NCBI RefSeq assembly: GCF_000177195.2
Contig: NC_015953.1
Location: forward strand, 5,270,001 to 5,334,000
Origin: Streptomyces sp. SirexAA-E
GTDB taxonomy: Bacteria > Actinomycetota > Actinomycetes > Streptomycetales > Streptomycetaceae
Reading direction: 5' to 3'
DNA: 64,000 nucleotides
Shown here: one piece after another, positions 24,411 through 32,676 of the stretch
Position numbering within the stretch: the stretch's first letter is position 1
Layout: each line of letters opens with the position of its first letter
The notes under the pieces: generated by a model
What the model was told of the DNA's origin: nothing
Databases searched by the model: none
Seen by the model: the letters and a program-made list of their open reading frames with translations, nothing else
Program-made: the position numbers and the translations under genes

Positions 24411-25067
24411 GTGAACAAGGCGCAGCTCGTAGAAGCGATTGCCGACAAGGTCGGCGGCCGGCAGCAGGCCGCCGACGCCGTCGACGTGGTGCTCGACGCG
24501 ATCGTCCGTGCGGTCGTCGCGGGGGACCGGGTCTCGGTCACCGGCTTCGGCTCGTTCGAGAAGGTCGACCGCCCGGCCCGCTACGCCCGCAACCCGCAGA
24601 CGGGCGAGCGCGTACGGGTCAAGAAGACCTCCGTGCCCCGCTTCCGCGCGGGCCAGGGGTTCAAGGACCTGGTGAGCGGCTCCAAGAAGCTCCCCAAGGG
24701 CGGCGAGGTCTCCGTCAAGAAGGCGCCCAAGGGCAGCCTCTCGGGCGGTTCTTCCACCCGCACGACGGCCAAGGCGGCCGCGAAGAAGGCCACCGCCAAG
24801 AAGGCCACGGCACGCAAGACCACCGCTGCGGCGAAGAAGGCCACCCCCGCCGCCAAGAAGACCACGGCGAAGAAGACCGCCCCGGCGGCCAAGAAGACCA
24901 CCGCCACGGCGAAGAAGACCGCCCCGGCGAAGAAGGCGACCGCCACCAAGAAGGCGACCGCCACCAAGACCGCGCCCGCCAAGAAGACCACGGCGAAGAC
25001 GGCTCCCGCCAAGAAGACCACCGCCCGTAAGACGGCCGCCAAGAAGGCCACCACCCGCAAGAAGTGA
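24411..25067 (+). CDS. hupS: HU-family nucleoid protein with histone-H1-like Lys/Ala tail (HupS)
   Basis: The N-terminal 95 residues are a standard HU fold (MNKAQLVEAIADKVGG, TGFGSFEKVDRPARYARNPQTGE, DNA-binding arm and FRAGQGFKDLV). The remaining 120 residues are an almost pure Lys-Ala-Thr-Pro tail, repeats of AKKTTA and AAKKAT, resembling eukaryotic H1. In Streptomyces the two-domain HU HupS condenses nucleoids during sporulation and protects spore DNA. It starts at GTG 24411 after GGGGAAG. The tail is encoded by near-repeats of aagaagacc/aagaaggcc, prone to slippage. A strong terminator follows. Confidence 0.95.
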   Translation: MNKAQLVEAIADKVGGRQQAADAVDVVLDAIVRAVVAGDRVSVTGFGSFEKVDRPARYARNPQTGERVRVKKTSVPRFRAGQGFKDLVSGSKKLPKGGEVSVKKAPKGSLSGGSSTRTTAKAAAKKATAKKATARKTTAAAKKATPAAKKTTAKKTAPAAKKTTATAKKTAPAKKATATKKATATKTAPAKKTTAKTAPAKKTTARKTAAKKATTRKK

Positions 25068-25103
25068 GACCGGGCAGGCACCGCTCGTAGCTCGAAACGC
25101 GCC

Positions 25104-25134
25104 GGGCCGGGCTCCCCTCGGGGAGCCCGGCCCG
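25104..25134. terminator. hupS terminator, also facing the 67-aa gene
   Basis: A 13-bp stem (25105-25117 with 25121-25133) lies 36 bp after hupS and 19 bp from the convergent small gene. Confidence 0.75.
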
Positions 25135-25152
25135 CGGGCTGTCACCGCCCGT

Positions 25153-25356
25153 TCAGAACGTCTGCAGGGTCACCAGCGTGATGCGCAGCGACGCGCCCGC
25201 GCCCTCGGTCTCGATCCGCACCCGCTGGCCCGGGCGCAACAGCCGCAGGCCGCCCGCGTCGAAGGCCGGTGCGTCGAAGTCGACCGGGGTGCCGTCGTCC
25301 AGCAGGACACTGCCGGACCGGGTCGCGGAGTCGTACGTGAACGAGGTCGCCTGCAT
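25153..25356 (-). CDS. Small beta-rich protein, cold-shock-like fold possible
   Basis: This 67-aa protein has alternating strands (GSVLLDDGTPVDF, GLRLLRPGQRVRIE, SLRITLVTLQTF). The G-x-V-x-x-DDG-x-x-x-x-F and LRPGQRV patterns resemble the cold-shock/OB domain, but the aromatic RNA-binding motifs are missing. I infer a conserved small OB-like protein of unknown role. It lies 45 bp downstream of cofC on the same strand and may be cotranscribed. Confidence 0.65.
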   Translation of the reverse strand: MQATSFTYDSATRSGSVLLDDGTPVDFDAPAFDAGGLRLLRPGQRVRIETEGAGASLRITLVTLQTF

Positions 25357-25401
25357 GGGCCCAGCCTAAGGGCTTTCCCGCCCGGCACGACGGGACAGGT
25401 C

Positions 25402-26103
25402 TCAGGGGCCGTCCGGCGCCGACCGGTCCTGGACCTCCGCGGCCGGCGCGGGGCGCAGGGCGGCGGTCCAGCGCCCCACCCCCAGCTCCAGCGCCACCCG
25501 CAGATCCTCCCCGGTGTCGACGTCCCTGCGGACCGAGTCGACACCGGCTGCCGGGATCTCCACCGCGCCCGACGCCCGGTGCCGCGCCCGGGAAGCGCCA
25601 CCGAAGGCCGGCCGCAATTCCACGCCCGGGGCGGCGGAAAGAAATGTCGTGCCGATTCCCTGGGCATCGGTGACAAACGCACGGGGAAAAGCGGCGGCAC
25701 GATCGAGAACGCGAGCGAGTTCTTCCGGGCGCAGTGCGGGCAGATCCGCGTTGAGCGCGGCCACCGCCGCGGCCGGGCGCCGGGCACGCACCGACCGCGC
25801 GCCGTGCTCCAGCGCGGCGTTGAGCCCCGCCGCCGGAACGTCCGCCACCGCACGGGCGCCGAGCGCGGTCAGCGCCGCCGACGCCACCGGATCGTCCGTG
25901 ACGACCACCACATCGCGCACCGCCGGGCAGGACAGCGCGGCGGACACCGTGTCCTGTGCGAACGCCAGTGCCAGCCGCGCCCGATCGCCGCCGACCGCCC
26001 GCCCCAGCCTGCTCTTGGCGCGGGCGAGCGGTTTCAACGGGACGACCAGGGACCAGGAGCCGGTCGGGTCGGTGTTCGTGGCGATCTCCCCCTCCGTACG
26101 CAT
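25402..26103 (-). CDS. cofC: Phospholactate/PEP guanylyltransferase of F420 biosynthesis
   Basis: This 233-aa CofC/FbiD-family nucleotidyltransferase transfers GMP from GTP to 2-phospho-L-lactate or phosphoenolpyruvate to make the F420 side-chain precursor. Visible signatures are VVPLKPLARAKSRL near residue 20, which binds GTP, LNADLPAL (NxDxP, metal binding) near 118-125, and a late SVRRDVDTGEDL. The last 20 residues are low-complexity. Other F420 genes are not in the window. It is divergent from the acyltransferase gene. Confidence 0.88.
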   Translation of the reverse strand: MRTEGEIATNTDPTGSWSLVVPLKPLARAKSRLGRAVGGDRARLALAFAQDTVSAALSCPAVRDVVVVTDDPVASAALTALGARAVADVPAAGLNAALEHGARSVRARRPAAAVAALNADLPALRPEELARVLDRAAAFPRAFVTDAQGIGTTFLSAAPGVELRPAFGGASRARHRASGAVEIPAAGVDSVRRDVDTGEDLRVALELGVGRWTAALRPAPAAEVQDRSAPDGP

Positions 26104-26251
26104 CAGGACTTATTCTCGCCTGCCGGTACGACGGCCCGCCGGTCCGCCCCGGCGGGCGAGGCGTACGGTGTTCTCCACACAGCAGGGGCCCGGGCCGGCA
26201 CAGCACCGCCGCGAACCGGGCAGAGACCCGGCCCTAGAGGAAGGCGTTCGA

Positions 26252-27004
26252 GTGTCCCGCCGCAGAATCGGCTTCTGGTACCGCCTGGCGGCGGTCATCG
26301 CAAAACCACCCCTGGTGGTTCTGTTCAAGCGCGACTGGCGGGGAATGGAACACATTCCGGCCGATGGCGGATTCATCACCGCGGTCAATCACAACTCGTA
26401 TCTCGACCCGCTTTCGTACGCGCATTACCAGTACAACACCGGAAGGGTGCCGCGGCTTCTCGCGAAGGCCGGGCTGTTCCGGGCGCCTTTCGTCGGAATG
26501 ATGCTGCGGGGCACCGGCCAGATCCCCGTCTACCGCGAGACGACCAACGCGCTGGACGCATTCCGCGCCGCCGTGGCCGCCATCGAACGCGGCGAATGCG
26601 TGGCGTTCTATCCCGAGGGCACTTTGACCCGCGACCCCGACATGTGGCCGATGGCCGGCAAGACCGGCGCGGCCCGCGTCGCCCTGATGACCAAGGCGCC
26701 GGTCATTCCCGTCGCCCAGTGGGGCGCCAACCTCGCGATGCCGCCCTACGCCAAGGAGAACAAGCTCCGGCTGTTCCCCCGCAAGACCCTGCGGGTGCAG
26801 GCCGGCCCCCCGGTCGACCTGTCCCGCTTCTACAACCTCGAACCCACCCCCGACGTCCTGCGGCAGGCCACCGAGGTCATCATGGCCGCGATCACCGCGC
26901 AGCTGGAGGACGTACGCGGCGAGAAGGCACCCGCCGAGCTCTACGATCACCGCAAGGCCCGTGCTGAACAGCGGCGCAAGGCAGAGGGAAAGGGATCCAC
27001 GTGA
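26252..27004 (+). CDS. plsC: 1-acyl-sn-glycerol-3-phosphate acyltransferase (PlsC family)
   Basis: This 250-aa membrane-associated acyltransferase acylates lysophosphatidic acid in phospholipid synthesis. The catalytic NHNSYLDP motif (HX4D) is near residues 46-53 and the YPEGTLTRD motif near 120. GTG 26252 follows AGAGGAAGG at suitable distance; the frame extends further upstream but antisense to cofC. The stop overlaps the gpsA start (GTGA), so the phospholipid genes plsC and gpsA form a coupled pair: glycerol-3-phosphate supply and its acylation. Confidence 0.9.
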   Translation: MSRRRIGFWYRLAAVIAKPPLVVLFKRDWRGMEHIPADGGFITAVNHNSYLDPLSYAHYQYNTGRVPRLLAKAGLFRAPFVGMMLRGTGQIPVYRETTNALDAFRAAVAAIERGECVAFYPEGTLTRDPDMWPMAGKTGAARVALMTKAPVIPVAQWGANLAMPPYAKENKLRLFPRKTLRVQAGPPVDLSRFYNLEPTPDVLRQATEVIMAAITAQLEDVRGEKAPAELYDHRKARAEQRRKAEGKGST

Positions 27005-28011
27005 CGCACCCCGCGAAGGCAGCCGTCTTCGGAACCGGCTCTTGGGGTACGGCCTTCGGCATGATCCTCGCCGACGCCGGCTGCGACGTCACCCTCTGGG
27101 CGCGCCGCGCCGACGTCGTCGACACGGTCAACCGGACCCGCACCAACCCGGACTACCTGCCGGGAATCGAACTGCCCGCCTCGGTCCGGGCCACCACCGA
27201 CCCCGCAGAGGCGCTGCGCGGCGCCGACTTCGCGGTCCTGGCCGTGCCGTCGCAGACCCTGCGCGCGAATCTCGCGGCCTGGGCGCCGCACCTGGAGCCC
27301 GGCACCGTCCTCGTCTCCCTCATGAAGGGCGTCGAACTCGGCACCGCCAAGCGGATGAGCGAGGTCGTCGCGGACGTGACCGGCGTGGGCCCGGACCGCG
27401 TCGCCGTCGTCACCGGTCCCAACCTCGCCAAGGAGATCGCCGAACGCCGGCCCGCCGCCGCCGTCGTCGCCTGCTCCGACGAGGCCGTGGCCCAGCGGCT
27501 CCAGGCCGCCTGCCACACCCCGTACTTCCGCCCGTACACCAACACCGACGTCATCGGCTGCGAACTCGGCGGCGCCGTCAAGAACGTCATCGGTCTCGCC
27601 GTGGGCATCGCCGACGGCATGGGCCTGGGCGACAACGCCAAGGGCTCGCTCATCACCCGCGGCCTCGCCGAGACCACCCGGCTGGGCCTGGCGATGGGCG
27701 CCGACCCGCTGACCTTCTCCGGACTGGCAGGACTCGGCGACCTGGTGGCCACCTGCTCCTCGCCGCTCTCGCGCAACCACACCTTCGGCACCAACCTCGG
27801 CCGCGGGATGACGCTCCAGGAGACCGTCGCCGTCACCAAGCAGACCGCCGAAGGCGTCAAGTCCTGCCAGTCGGTGCTGGATCTGGCGCGCAGGCACGCC
27901 GTCGACATGCCGCTCACCGAGACGGTCGTCGGGATCGTCCACGAGGGCAAGCCCCCGCTGGTCGCCCTGAAGGAGCTGATGTCACGCAGCGCCAAGCCCG
28001 AGCGGCGCTGA
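27001..28011 (+). CDS. gpsA: Glycerol-3-phosphate dehydrogenase [NAD(P)+]
   Basis: This 336-aa enzyme reduces dihydroxyacetone phosphate to sn-glycerol-3-phosphate for phospholipids. It has an N-terminal Rossmann motif GTGSWGTAFG (about 10-19), SLMKGVELGT, the catalytic-lysine region GPNLAKEIA near 140, GGAVKNVIGLAVGIADG near 190 and GLAGLGDLVATC near 240. GTG 27001 overlaps the plsC stop by 4 bp. ddlA follows after 70 bp with its own probable promoter. Confidence 0.97.
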   Translation: MTHPAKAAVFGTGSWGTAFGMILADAGCDVTLWARRADVVDTVNRTRTNPDYLPGIELPASVRATTDPAEALRGADFAVLAVPSQTLRANLAAWAPHLEPGTVLVSLMKGVELGTAKRMSEVVADVTGVGPDRVAVVTGPNLAKEIAERRPAAAVVACSDEAVAQRLQAACHTPYFRPYTNTDVIGCELGGAVKNVIGLAVGIADGMGLGDNAKGSLITRGLAETTRLGLAMGADPLTFSGLAGLGDLVATCSSPLSRNHTFGTNLGRGMTLQETVAVTKQTAEGVKSCQSVLDLARRHAVDMPLTETVVGIVHEGKPPLVALKELMSRSAKPERR

Positions 28012-28066
28012 GCACGGACGTGCCCGTCCCGAGGGCCTGATCCGCCGGACAGGACCTACCAGCAGG

Positions 28067-28072
28067 TACCCT
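28067..28072 (+). promoter_or_regulatory. -10 element TACCCT upstream of ddlA
   Basis: TACCCT ends 9 nt before the ddlA ATG. There is no Shine-Dalgarno, so a leaderless or near-leaderless transcript is likely. Confidence 0.4.
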
Positions 28073-28081
28073 CAACGCGAT

Positions 28082-29287
28082 ATGAGCAGCGAGAACCTCC
28101 CCCAGAGCCCTGAGAGCCCCGTCGGAGCCGGACAGAGCCCCGCGAGCTCCGGACAGAGCTCCGAACAGCGCCGCAAGCCGCGCGTGGCCGTCGTGTTCGG
28201 CGGCCGGAGCTCCGAACACGGCATCTCGGTCGTCACGGCCGGCGCCGTGATGAGCGCCCTCGACCGGACCAAGTACGACGTCCTGCCGATCGGCATCACC
28301 CGGGACGGACGATGGGCCCTGACGGCCGACGACCCGGCCCGCATGGCCATCTCCGACCGGCAGGTCCCCGACGTGGACCGGCTCGCTCAGTCCGCGGAGG
28401 GGGCCGTGACGCTGTCCGTCGACCCCGGCAACCGCGACGTCGTCGTCGGCGAACCCGGCGCGGTGCCCACGGTGCTGGGCGAGGTCGACGTCGTCTTCCC
28501 CATGCTGCACGGGCCCTACGGCGAGGACGGCACCCTCCAGGGATTCCTGGAGCTCTCCGGCGTCCCCTACGTCGGCGCCGGGGTCCTGGCCTCGGCCGTG
28601 GGCCAGGACAAGGAGTACATGAAGCGGGTGTTCACCTCCTTCGGGCTGCCGGTCGGCCCGTACGAGGTCGTCCGCCCCCGCGAGTGGGAGTCGGACCGCC
28701 CCGCCGCCCGCAAGCGCATCATGGAGTTCGCCGCCGAACACGGCTGGCCGCTCTTCGTCAAGCCCGCCCGCGGCGGCTCGTCCATGGGCATCACCAAGGT
28801 CGACGACCCCTCCGGCCTGGACGAGGCGATCGAGGAGGCCCGCCGCCACGACCCCAAGTTCCTGGTGGAGTCGCTGCTGCGGGGCCGGGAGATCGAGTGC
28901 GGCGTGCTGGAGTTCGAGGACGGCCCGCGCGCCAGCGTGCCCGCCGAGATCCCGCCGGTCACCGCGCACGACTTCTACGACTTCGAGGCCAAGTACATCG
29001 ACTCGGCGGCCGGACTGGTCCCCGCGCCGCTCACCGAGGAGCAGACCGCCGAGGTGCGCCGGCTCGCCGTCGACGCCTTCGAGGCCGCCTCCTGCGAAGG
29101 CCTGGTGCGCGCCGACTTCTTCCTCACCGAGGACGGCACGTTCGTCATCAACGAGATCAACACGATGCCCGGGTTCACCCCGATCTCCATGTACCCGCGG
29201 ATGTGGCAGGAGAGCGGCGTCAGCTACCCGGAGCTGGTGGACCGGCTGATCCAGGCGGCGCTGAACCGCTCCACCGGACTGCGCTGA
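28082..29287 (+). CDS. ddlA: D-alanine--D-alanine ligase
   Basis: This 401-aa ATP-grasp ligase makes D-Ala-D-Ala for peptidoglycan. The first 35 residues are Ser/Pro/Gln-rich and probably disordered, an extension of the usual family length. It then follows the family: VAVVFGGRSSEHGISV, HGPYGEDGTLQGFLE, PLFVKPARGGSSMGI, and a C-terminal metal site with DFFLTED and FVINEINTMPGFTPISMYP. It lies downstream of gpsA and its stop is 6 bp from the convergent DUF3515 gene. Confidence 0.96.
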   Translation: MSSENLPQSPESPVGAGQSPASSGQSSEQRRKPRVAVVFGGRSSEHGISVVTAGAVMSALDRTKYDVLPIGITRDGRWALTADDPARMAISDRQVPDVDRLAQSAEGAVTLSVDPGNRDVVVGEPGAVPTVLGEVDVVFPMLHGPYGEDGTLQGFLELSGVPYVGAGVLASAVGQDKEYMKRVFTSFGLPVGPYEVVRPREWESDRPAARKRIMEFAAEHGWPLFVKPARGGSSMGITKVDDPSGLDEAIEEARRHDPKFLVESLLRGREIECGVLEFEDGPRASVPAEIPPVTAHDFYDFEAKYIDSAAGLVPAPLTEEQTAEVRRLAVDAFEAASCEGLVRADFFLTEDGTFVINEINTMPGFTPISMYPRMWQESGVSYPELVDRLIQAALNRSTGLR

Positions 29288-29293
29288 GGCGCC

Positions 29294-29779
29294 TCACAGG
29301 CTCTCGGGAACCGTCCGGGCGACCGGGCCGGCGAACGCAGACAGCGGGGTGATGTCATGGGCGTACCGCGTCCCGAGCGTCACCTCGACATACGCCTTGC
29401 GGTAGGTGGTCGTGAACCGCGGACCGGCGTCATCCGGCTGCTCCAGCAGCCAGTTGACGCCGTCCGCGTCGATCCCCTTGGACTGGGCATCGTCCATCTT
29501 CGCGGGCCGGGGGACGCCGCAGCGCAGTACGATCGCCCCGTCCCCCCATCCGGCGGTCAGCGCCGAGTCCGGTTCGGGGTCGGTCCGTTCCAGGTCGTCG
29601 ACGGTCTTCGGCAACTCCTTGTGCAGCGCCTCGCAGTACGCGGCGGCCTCGGACGACGGCGTGGGAACCGTGACCGAGGGCCGGCCGCCACCGGCGGAAC
29701 AGCCCGCCGCGGCCACGACGGCCAGGGCGACGGACGGGACGAGGCGTGCGGAACGGGACCGGCGGCGGATAGGCGTCAC
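29294..29779 (-). CDS. DUF3515 lipoprotein
   Basis: This 161-aa protein has an Arg-rich start, a hydrophobic segment and a lipobox-like VVAAAGC with Cys27 as the lipidation site, followed by the DUF3515 domain with two further cysteines (CEALHKELP and LRCGVPRP). It should be anchored outside the membrane; function is unknown. GTG 29779 lies 6 nt after a TACGCT hexamer, suggesting a leaderless mRNA. It is convergent with ddlA. Confidence 0.82.
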   Translation of the reverse strand: MTPIRRRSRSARLVPSVALAVVAAAGCSAGGGRPSVTVPTPSSEAAAYCEALHKELPKTVDDLERTDPEPDSALTAGWGDGAIVLRCGVPRPAKMDDAQSKGIDADGVNWLLEQPDDAGPRFTTTYRKAYVEVTLGTRYAHDITPLSAFAGPVARTVPESL

Positions 29780-29785
29780 CGGACC

Positions 29786-29791
29786 AGCGTA
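29786..29791 (-). promoter_or_regulatory. -10 element TACGCT (minus strand) for the DUF3515 gene
   Basis: Read on the minus strand, TACGCT stands 6 nt before the GTG start, matching the leaderless pattern seen elsewhere in this window. Confidence 0.4.
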
Positions 29792-29799
29792 GACGGGGG

Positions 29800-30033
29800 T
29801 CAGAGGTGCACGATGGGGCAGGTCAGGGTCCGGGTGATGCCTTCCACCTGCTGGACCTTGGCGACCACCATGCGGCCGAGCGCGTCGACCGTGTCGGACT
29901 GCGCGCGCACGATCACGTCGTAGGGACCTGTCACGTCCTCTGCCTGGATCACTCCCGGAAGTTTCGCGATGGTCTCGGCGACGGTCGACGCCTTGCCCAC
30001 CTCGGTCTGAATGAGGATGTACGCCTGTACCAC
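29800..30033 (-). CDS. Lrp/AsnC ligand-binding (RAM) domain protein
   Basis: This 77-aa protein is the ligand-binding half of the Lrp/AsnC family without a DNA-binding domain: VQAYILIQTEVGKASTVAETIAKLPGV, then VTGPYDVIVRAQSDTVDALGRMVV. Such stand-alone RAM proteins form oligomers and may bind amino acids or modulate full-length Lrp proteins; the role here is unproven. GTG 30033 follows GGAGG closely, and the upstream open frame lacks coding character. Confidence 0.85.
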   Translation of the reverse strand: MVQAYILIQTEVGKASTVAETIAKLPGVIQAEDVTGPYDVIVRAQSDTVDALGRMVVAKVQQVEGITRTLTCPIVHL

Positions 30034-30353
30034 GGAACCTCCAGGGCGGCCACGAGGATCATGTGGGGGAAAGGGACGCCACGTTATCGCGTCACCGCGT
30101 GCCACGGGGAGACCTACGGGCCGGCCGGCACCCGGGGCGTGGCGTACGGACCGCGGAAGTTGACGTATCACTTGACGGTACCGACAGCAGTGAGGGCTCG
30201 CGACCGCAAGCCCGGTGGAGCAGAGGAGGGACAGCGGTGCCCTTACGTCCCGGGGCCGCCCGCACCCGCCGAAGGCCCGCCCGGGGTCCGGGCCTCCGGC
30301 CGCTGCAGCAGCCCGGACAGATCTCCGGTGCGATACATGAGAGGTGAGACTCG
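30034..30353. other. Intergenic region upstream of thiL
   Basis: These 320 bp separate the Lrp-type gene from thiL. Two TTGACG hexamers (30160-30165 and 30172-30177) lie 12 bp apart in an A/T-richer patch and may be a -35 or part of a repeated operator. No gene is visible, and I see no TPP riboswitch motifs here. Confidence 0.4.
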
Positions 30354-31325
30354 GTGAAGGGAACCGTGGGCGAGTTGGGGGAGTTCGGGCTCATCAGAGA
30401 GCTCACTTCCCGGCTCACCACCACTCCGGCGGTACGGCTGGGACCGGGCGACGACGCCGCGGTCGTGGCCGCCCCCGACCGCAGGGTCGTGGCCAGTACG
30501 GACATCCTGCTGGAGGGCCGGCACTTCCGCCGCGACTGGTCGACGGCGTACGACGTCGGCCGCAAGGCCGCGGCACAGAACCTCGCCGACATCGCGGCCA
30601 TGGGCGCGGTGCCGACGGCACTGCTCCTGGGCCTCGTCGTCCCCGCCGACCTCCCGGTCACCTGGGCCGCCGAGCTGATGGACGGGCTGCGGGACGAATG
30701 CCAGGTCGCCGGTGCGGCCGTGGTCGGCGGGGACGTCGTCGGCGGCGACACGATCACCGTCTCGATCACCGCGCTCGGAGACCTGCGCAACCACGAACCC
30801 GTCACCCGGTCCGGCGCCCGGCCCGGCGACGTCGTGGCCGTCACCGGCTGGCTCGGCTGGTCGGCCGCCGGATTCGCCGTGCTCTCCCGGGGCTTCCGCT
30901 CGCCGCGCGCCTTCGTGGAGGCCCACCGGCGCCCCGAACCGCCGTACCACGCGGGCCCCGCGGCCGCCGGACTGGGCGCCACCGCCATGACCGACGTCAG
31001 CGACGGACTCGTCGCCGACCTCGGTCACATCGCCGAGGCCAGCAAGGTCCGGATCGACCTGCGGTCAGGGCTCATCGACATCCCCTCGCAGATGTCCGAC
31101 ATCGGCCAGGCCGTCGGCGTCGACCCGTTGCAATGGGTGCTCACCGGGGGAGAGGACCACGCGATCGTGGCGACGTTCCCGCCGGACGTGAAGCTCCCGG
31201 CCCGCTGGAGGGTGATCGGCGAAGTCCTCAACCCCTCGGCGCTGCCCCAGGTCACGGTCGACGGGGCGCCCTGGACGAGCAAGGGCGGCTGGGACCATTT
31301 CGGGTCCATCGAGGACGCCCAGTAG
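30354..31325 (+). CDS. thiL: Thiamine-monophosphate kinase
   Basis: This 323-aa ThiL phosphorylates thiamine monophosphate to thiamine diphosphate, the last step of the pathway. It has the N-terminal GPGDDAAVV metal/ATP motif (30-38), STDILLEGRHF, GGDVVGGDTITVSITALG near 125-142, MTDVSDGLVADL near 210, and TGGEDH near 265. It starts at GTG 30354 after GAGGTGAGA. The TAG stop is part of the -10 hexamer of thiD, which follows 10 bp later, so both thiamine kinases sit together. Confidence 0.94.
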   Translation: MKGTVGELGEFGLIRELTSRLTTTPAVRLGPGDDAAVVAAPDRRVVASTDILLEGRHFRRDWSTAYDVGRKAAAQNLADIAAMGAVPTALLLGLVVPADLPVTWAAELMDGLRDECQVAGAAVVGGDVVGGDTITVSITALGDLRNHEPVTRSGARPGDVVAVTGWLGWSAAGFAVLSRGFRSPRAFVEAHRRPEPPYHAGPAAAGLGATAMTDVSDGLVADLGHIAEASKVRIDLRSGLIDIPSQMSDIGQAVGVDPLQWVLTGGEDHAIVATFPPDVKLPARWRVIGEVLNPSALPQVTVDGAPWTSKGGWDHFGSIEDAQ

Positions 31326-31328
31326 ATT
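31323..31328 (+). promoter_or_regulatory. -10 element TAGATT overlapping the thiL stop codon
   Basis: TAGATT includes the thiL TAG stop (31323-31325) and ends 7 nt before the thiD ATG, which has no Shine-Dalgarno. It is a candidate internal leaderless promoter. Confidence 0.4.
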
Positions 31329-31335
31329 CCGGTCC

Positions 31336-32145
31336 ATGACCGTATCGACAGCTGTACCGCCCCGCGTGCTCACCGTCGCCGGATCGGACTCCGGCGGCGG
31401 TGCCGGCATCCAGGCCGACCTGAAGACGATGCTGGCCCTCGGCACGCACGGCATGAGCGTGCTGACCGCGGTGACCGCCCAGAACTCGCTGGGCGTGCAG
31501 GGCGCCTGGGAACTCCCCGTCGAAGCCGTACGGGCCCAGTACCGCAGTGTGGTGGACGACATAGGCGTGCAGGCCGTGAAGACCGGCATGCTCTCCTCGA
31601 CCGCGCTCGTGGAGACCGTCGCCGCGCTCCTCGCGGACACCGGCGCCCCCGTGGTCGTCGACCCGGTCGGCGTCTCGAAGCACGGGGACGCGCTGCTCGC
31701 CGCCGAGGCCCTCGAATCCGTCCGCACGAAGCTGCTGCCCGTCGCCACGGTGGCCACCCCGAACCTCGACGAGGTGACCCAGCTCACCGGCCTCACCGTC
31801 ACCGACGAACCGGGCATGCGGAAGGCCGCCGACCGGATCCTCGCCCACGGGCCGCGCTGGGTCGTCGTCAAGGGCGGCCACCTCCCCGGCGAGGCCGTGG
31901 ACCTGCTCACGGACGGCAGCGAGGAACACTGGTTCCGCGCCCCCCGGCACGACAACCGCCACACCCACGGCACCGGCTGCACCCTGGCCTCCGCCATCGC
32001 CTGCCTGCTCGCCAGGGGAGAGGACGTGCCGAGCGCCGTACGGGGCGCCAAGGAGTACGTCACCGGCGCGATCCGGGCCGGATTCGCGCTGGGCGCCGGG
32101 ATCGGACCCGTCCACCACGGCTGGGCGACGCGCGCCACCGTCTGA
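31336..32145 (+). CDS. thiD: Hydroxymethylpyrimidine (phosphate) kinase
   Basis: This 269-aa ribokinase-like ThiD phosphorylates HMP and HMP-phosphate for thiamine synthesis. It has an N-terminal GSDSGGGAGIQADLKT motif near 16-31, VVVKGGH near 177, and the C-terminal anion-hole motif HGTGCTLASAIA near 213-224. It lies right after thiL. A U-rich terminator follows, shared with the convergent rpmB. Confidence 0.94.
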   Translation: MTVSTAVPPRVLTVAGSDSGGGAGIQADLKTMLALGTHGMSVLTAVTAQNSLGVQGAWELPVEAVRAQYRSVVDDIGVQAVKTGMLSSTALVETVAALLADTGAPVVVDPVGVSKHGDALLAAEALESVRTKLLPVATVATPNLDEVTQLTGLTVTDEPGMRKAADRILAHGPRWVVVKGGHLPGEAVDLLTDGSEEHWFRAPRHDNRHTHGTGCTLASAIACLLARGEDVPSAVRGAKEYVTGAIRAGFALGAGIGPVHHGWATRATV

Positions 32146-32166
32146 CCCTCCCCGGACGGGGACAGC

Positions 32167-32199
32167 AAAAAGCCGGTCCACCGAGATGGACCGGCTTTT
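32167..32199. terminator. Bidirectional terminator thiD / rpmB
   Basis: A 13-bp stem, aaaagccggtcca with tggaccggctttt (32168-32180 with 32187-32199), carries A/T runs at both ends so that it works in either direction. Confidence 0.85.
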
Positions 32200-32233
32200 C
32201 GGGCAACCGGAAGGCTGCGCTACGACGGGAACG

Positions 32234-32419
32234 TCAGCGCGCGACCTTGCCGGCCTTGATGCACGAGGTGCAGACGTTGAGCCGCTTCGGCGTCCGACCG
32301 ACCACGGCACGCACGCGCTGGATGTTGGGATTCCAGCGACGGGACGTACGGCGGTGCGAGTGCGAAATGCTGTTGCCGAAGCTCGGCCCCTTGCCGCAAA
32401 CGTCGCAGTTGGCAGCCAC
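32234..32419 (-). CDS. rpmB: 50S ribosomal protein L28 (zinc-binding C+ type)
   Basis: This 61-aa L28 has CDVC near the start and CTSC near the end, the four-cysteine zinc ribbon of the C+ form. The basic core (SHSHRRTSRRWNPNIQRVR) binds 23S rRNA. Streptomyces also carry zinc-free L28 paralogues under Zur control elsewhere; this is the housekeeping copy. GTG 32419 follows TTGGAGTGA. It is monocistronic and divergent from the FakA-like gene. Confidence 0.96.
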   Translation of the reverse strand: MAANCDVCGKGPSFGNSISHSHRRTSRRWNPNIQRVRAVVGRTPKRLNVCTSCIKAGKVAR

Positions 32420-32474
32420 GGGTCACTCCAAAGACTTCAGATGCACTTACAGTGAATTCCGGCGCGCCGGAATC

Positions 32475-32480
32475 ATTTTA
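32475..32480 (-). promoter_or_regulatory. -10 element TAAAAT of the rpmB promoter (minus strand)
   Basis: TAAAAT on the minus strand, about 55 bp before the rpmB start, lies in the only A/T-rich patch of the gap. A weak TTCCTC occurs 17 bp further upstream as a possible -35. Confidence 0.45.
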
Positions 32481-32676
32481 CTGAAGTGGCGGTACCGGAG
32501 GAATGGCCCGACTTGCGCCGGGCAACCGAAGCAGCATACCCCGCCTGCTCCGGAGATACGAAACTACCACGGCTCGCCACCGCCTCCGCCCGCCCCTGTC
32601 CCCGGCCGGGACCGGACCCGGGGGCTAACCTGCGGTGCAGCCCAGCCCCCCACGGCCGCCACAAGGAGGACCCACG

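Noticed and set aside
24780..25060. Tandem repeats in hupS as a mobile or assembly artefact
   Set aside because: The Lys/Ala repeats are the normal histone-H1-like tail of Streptomyces HupS.
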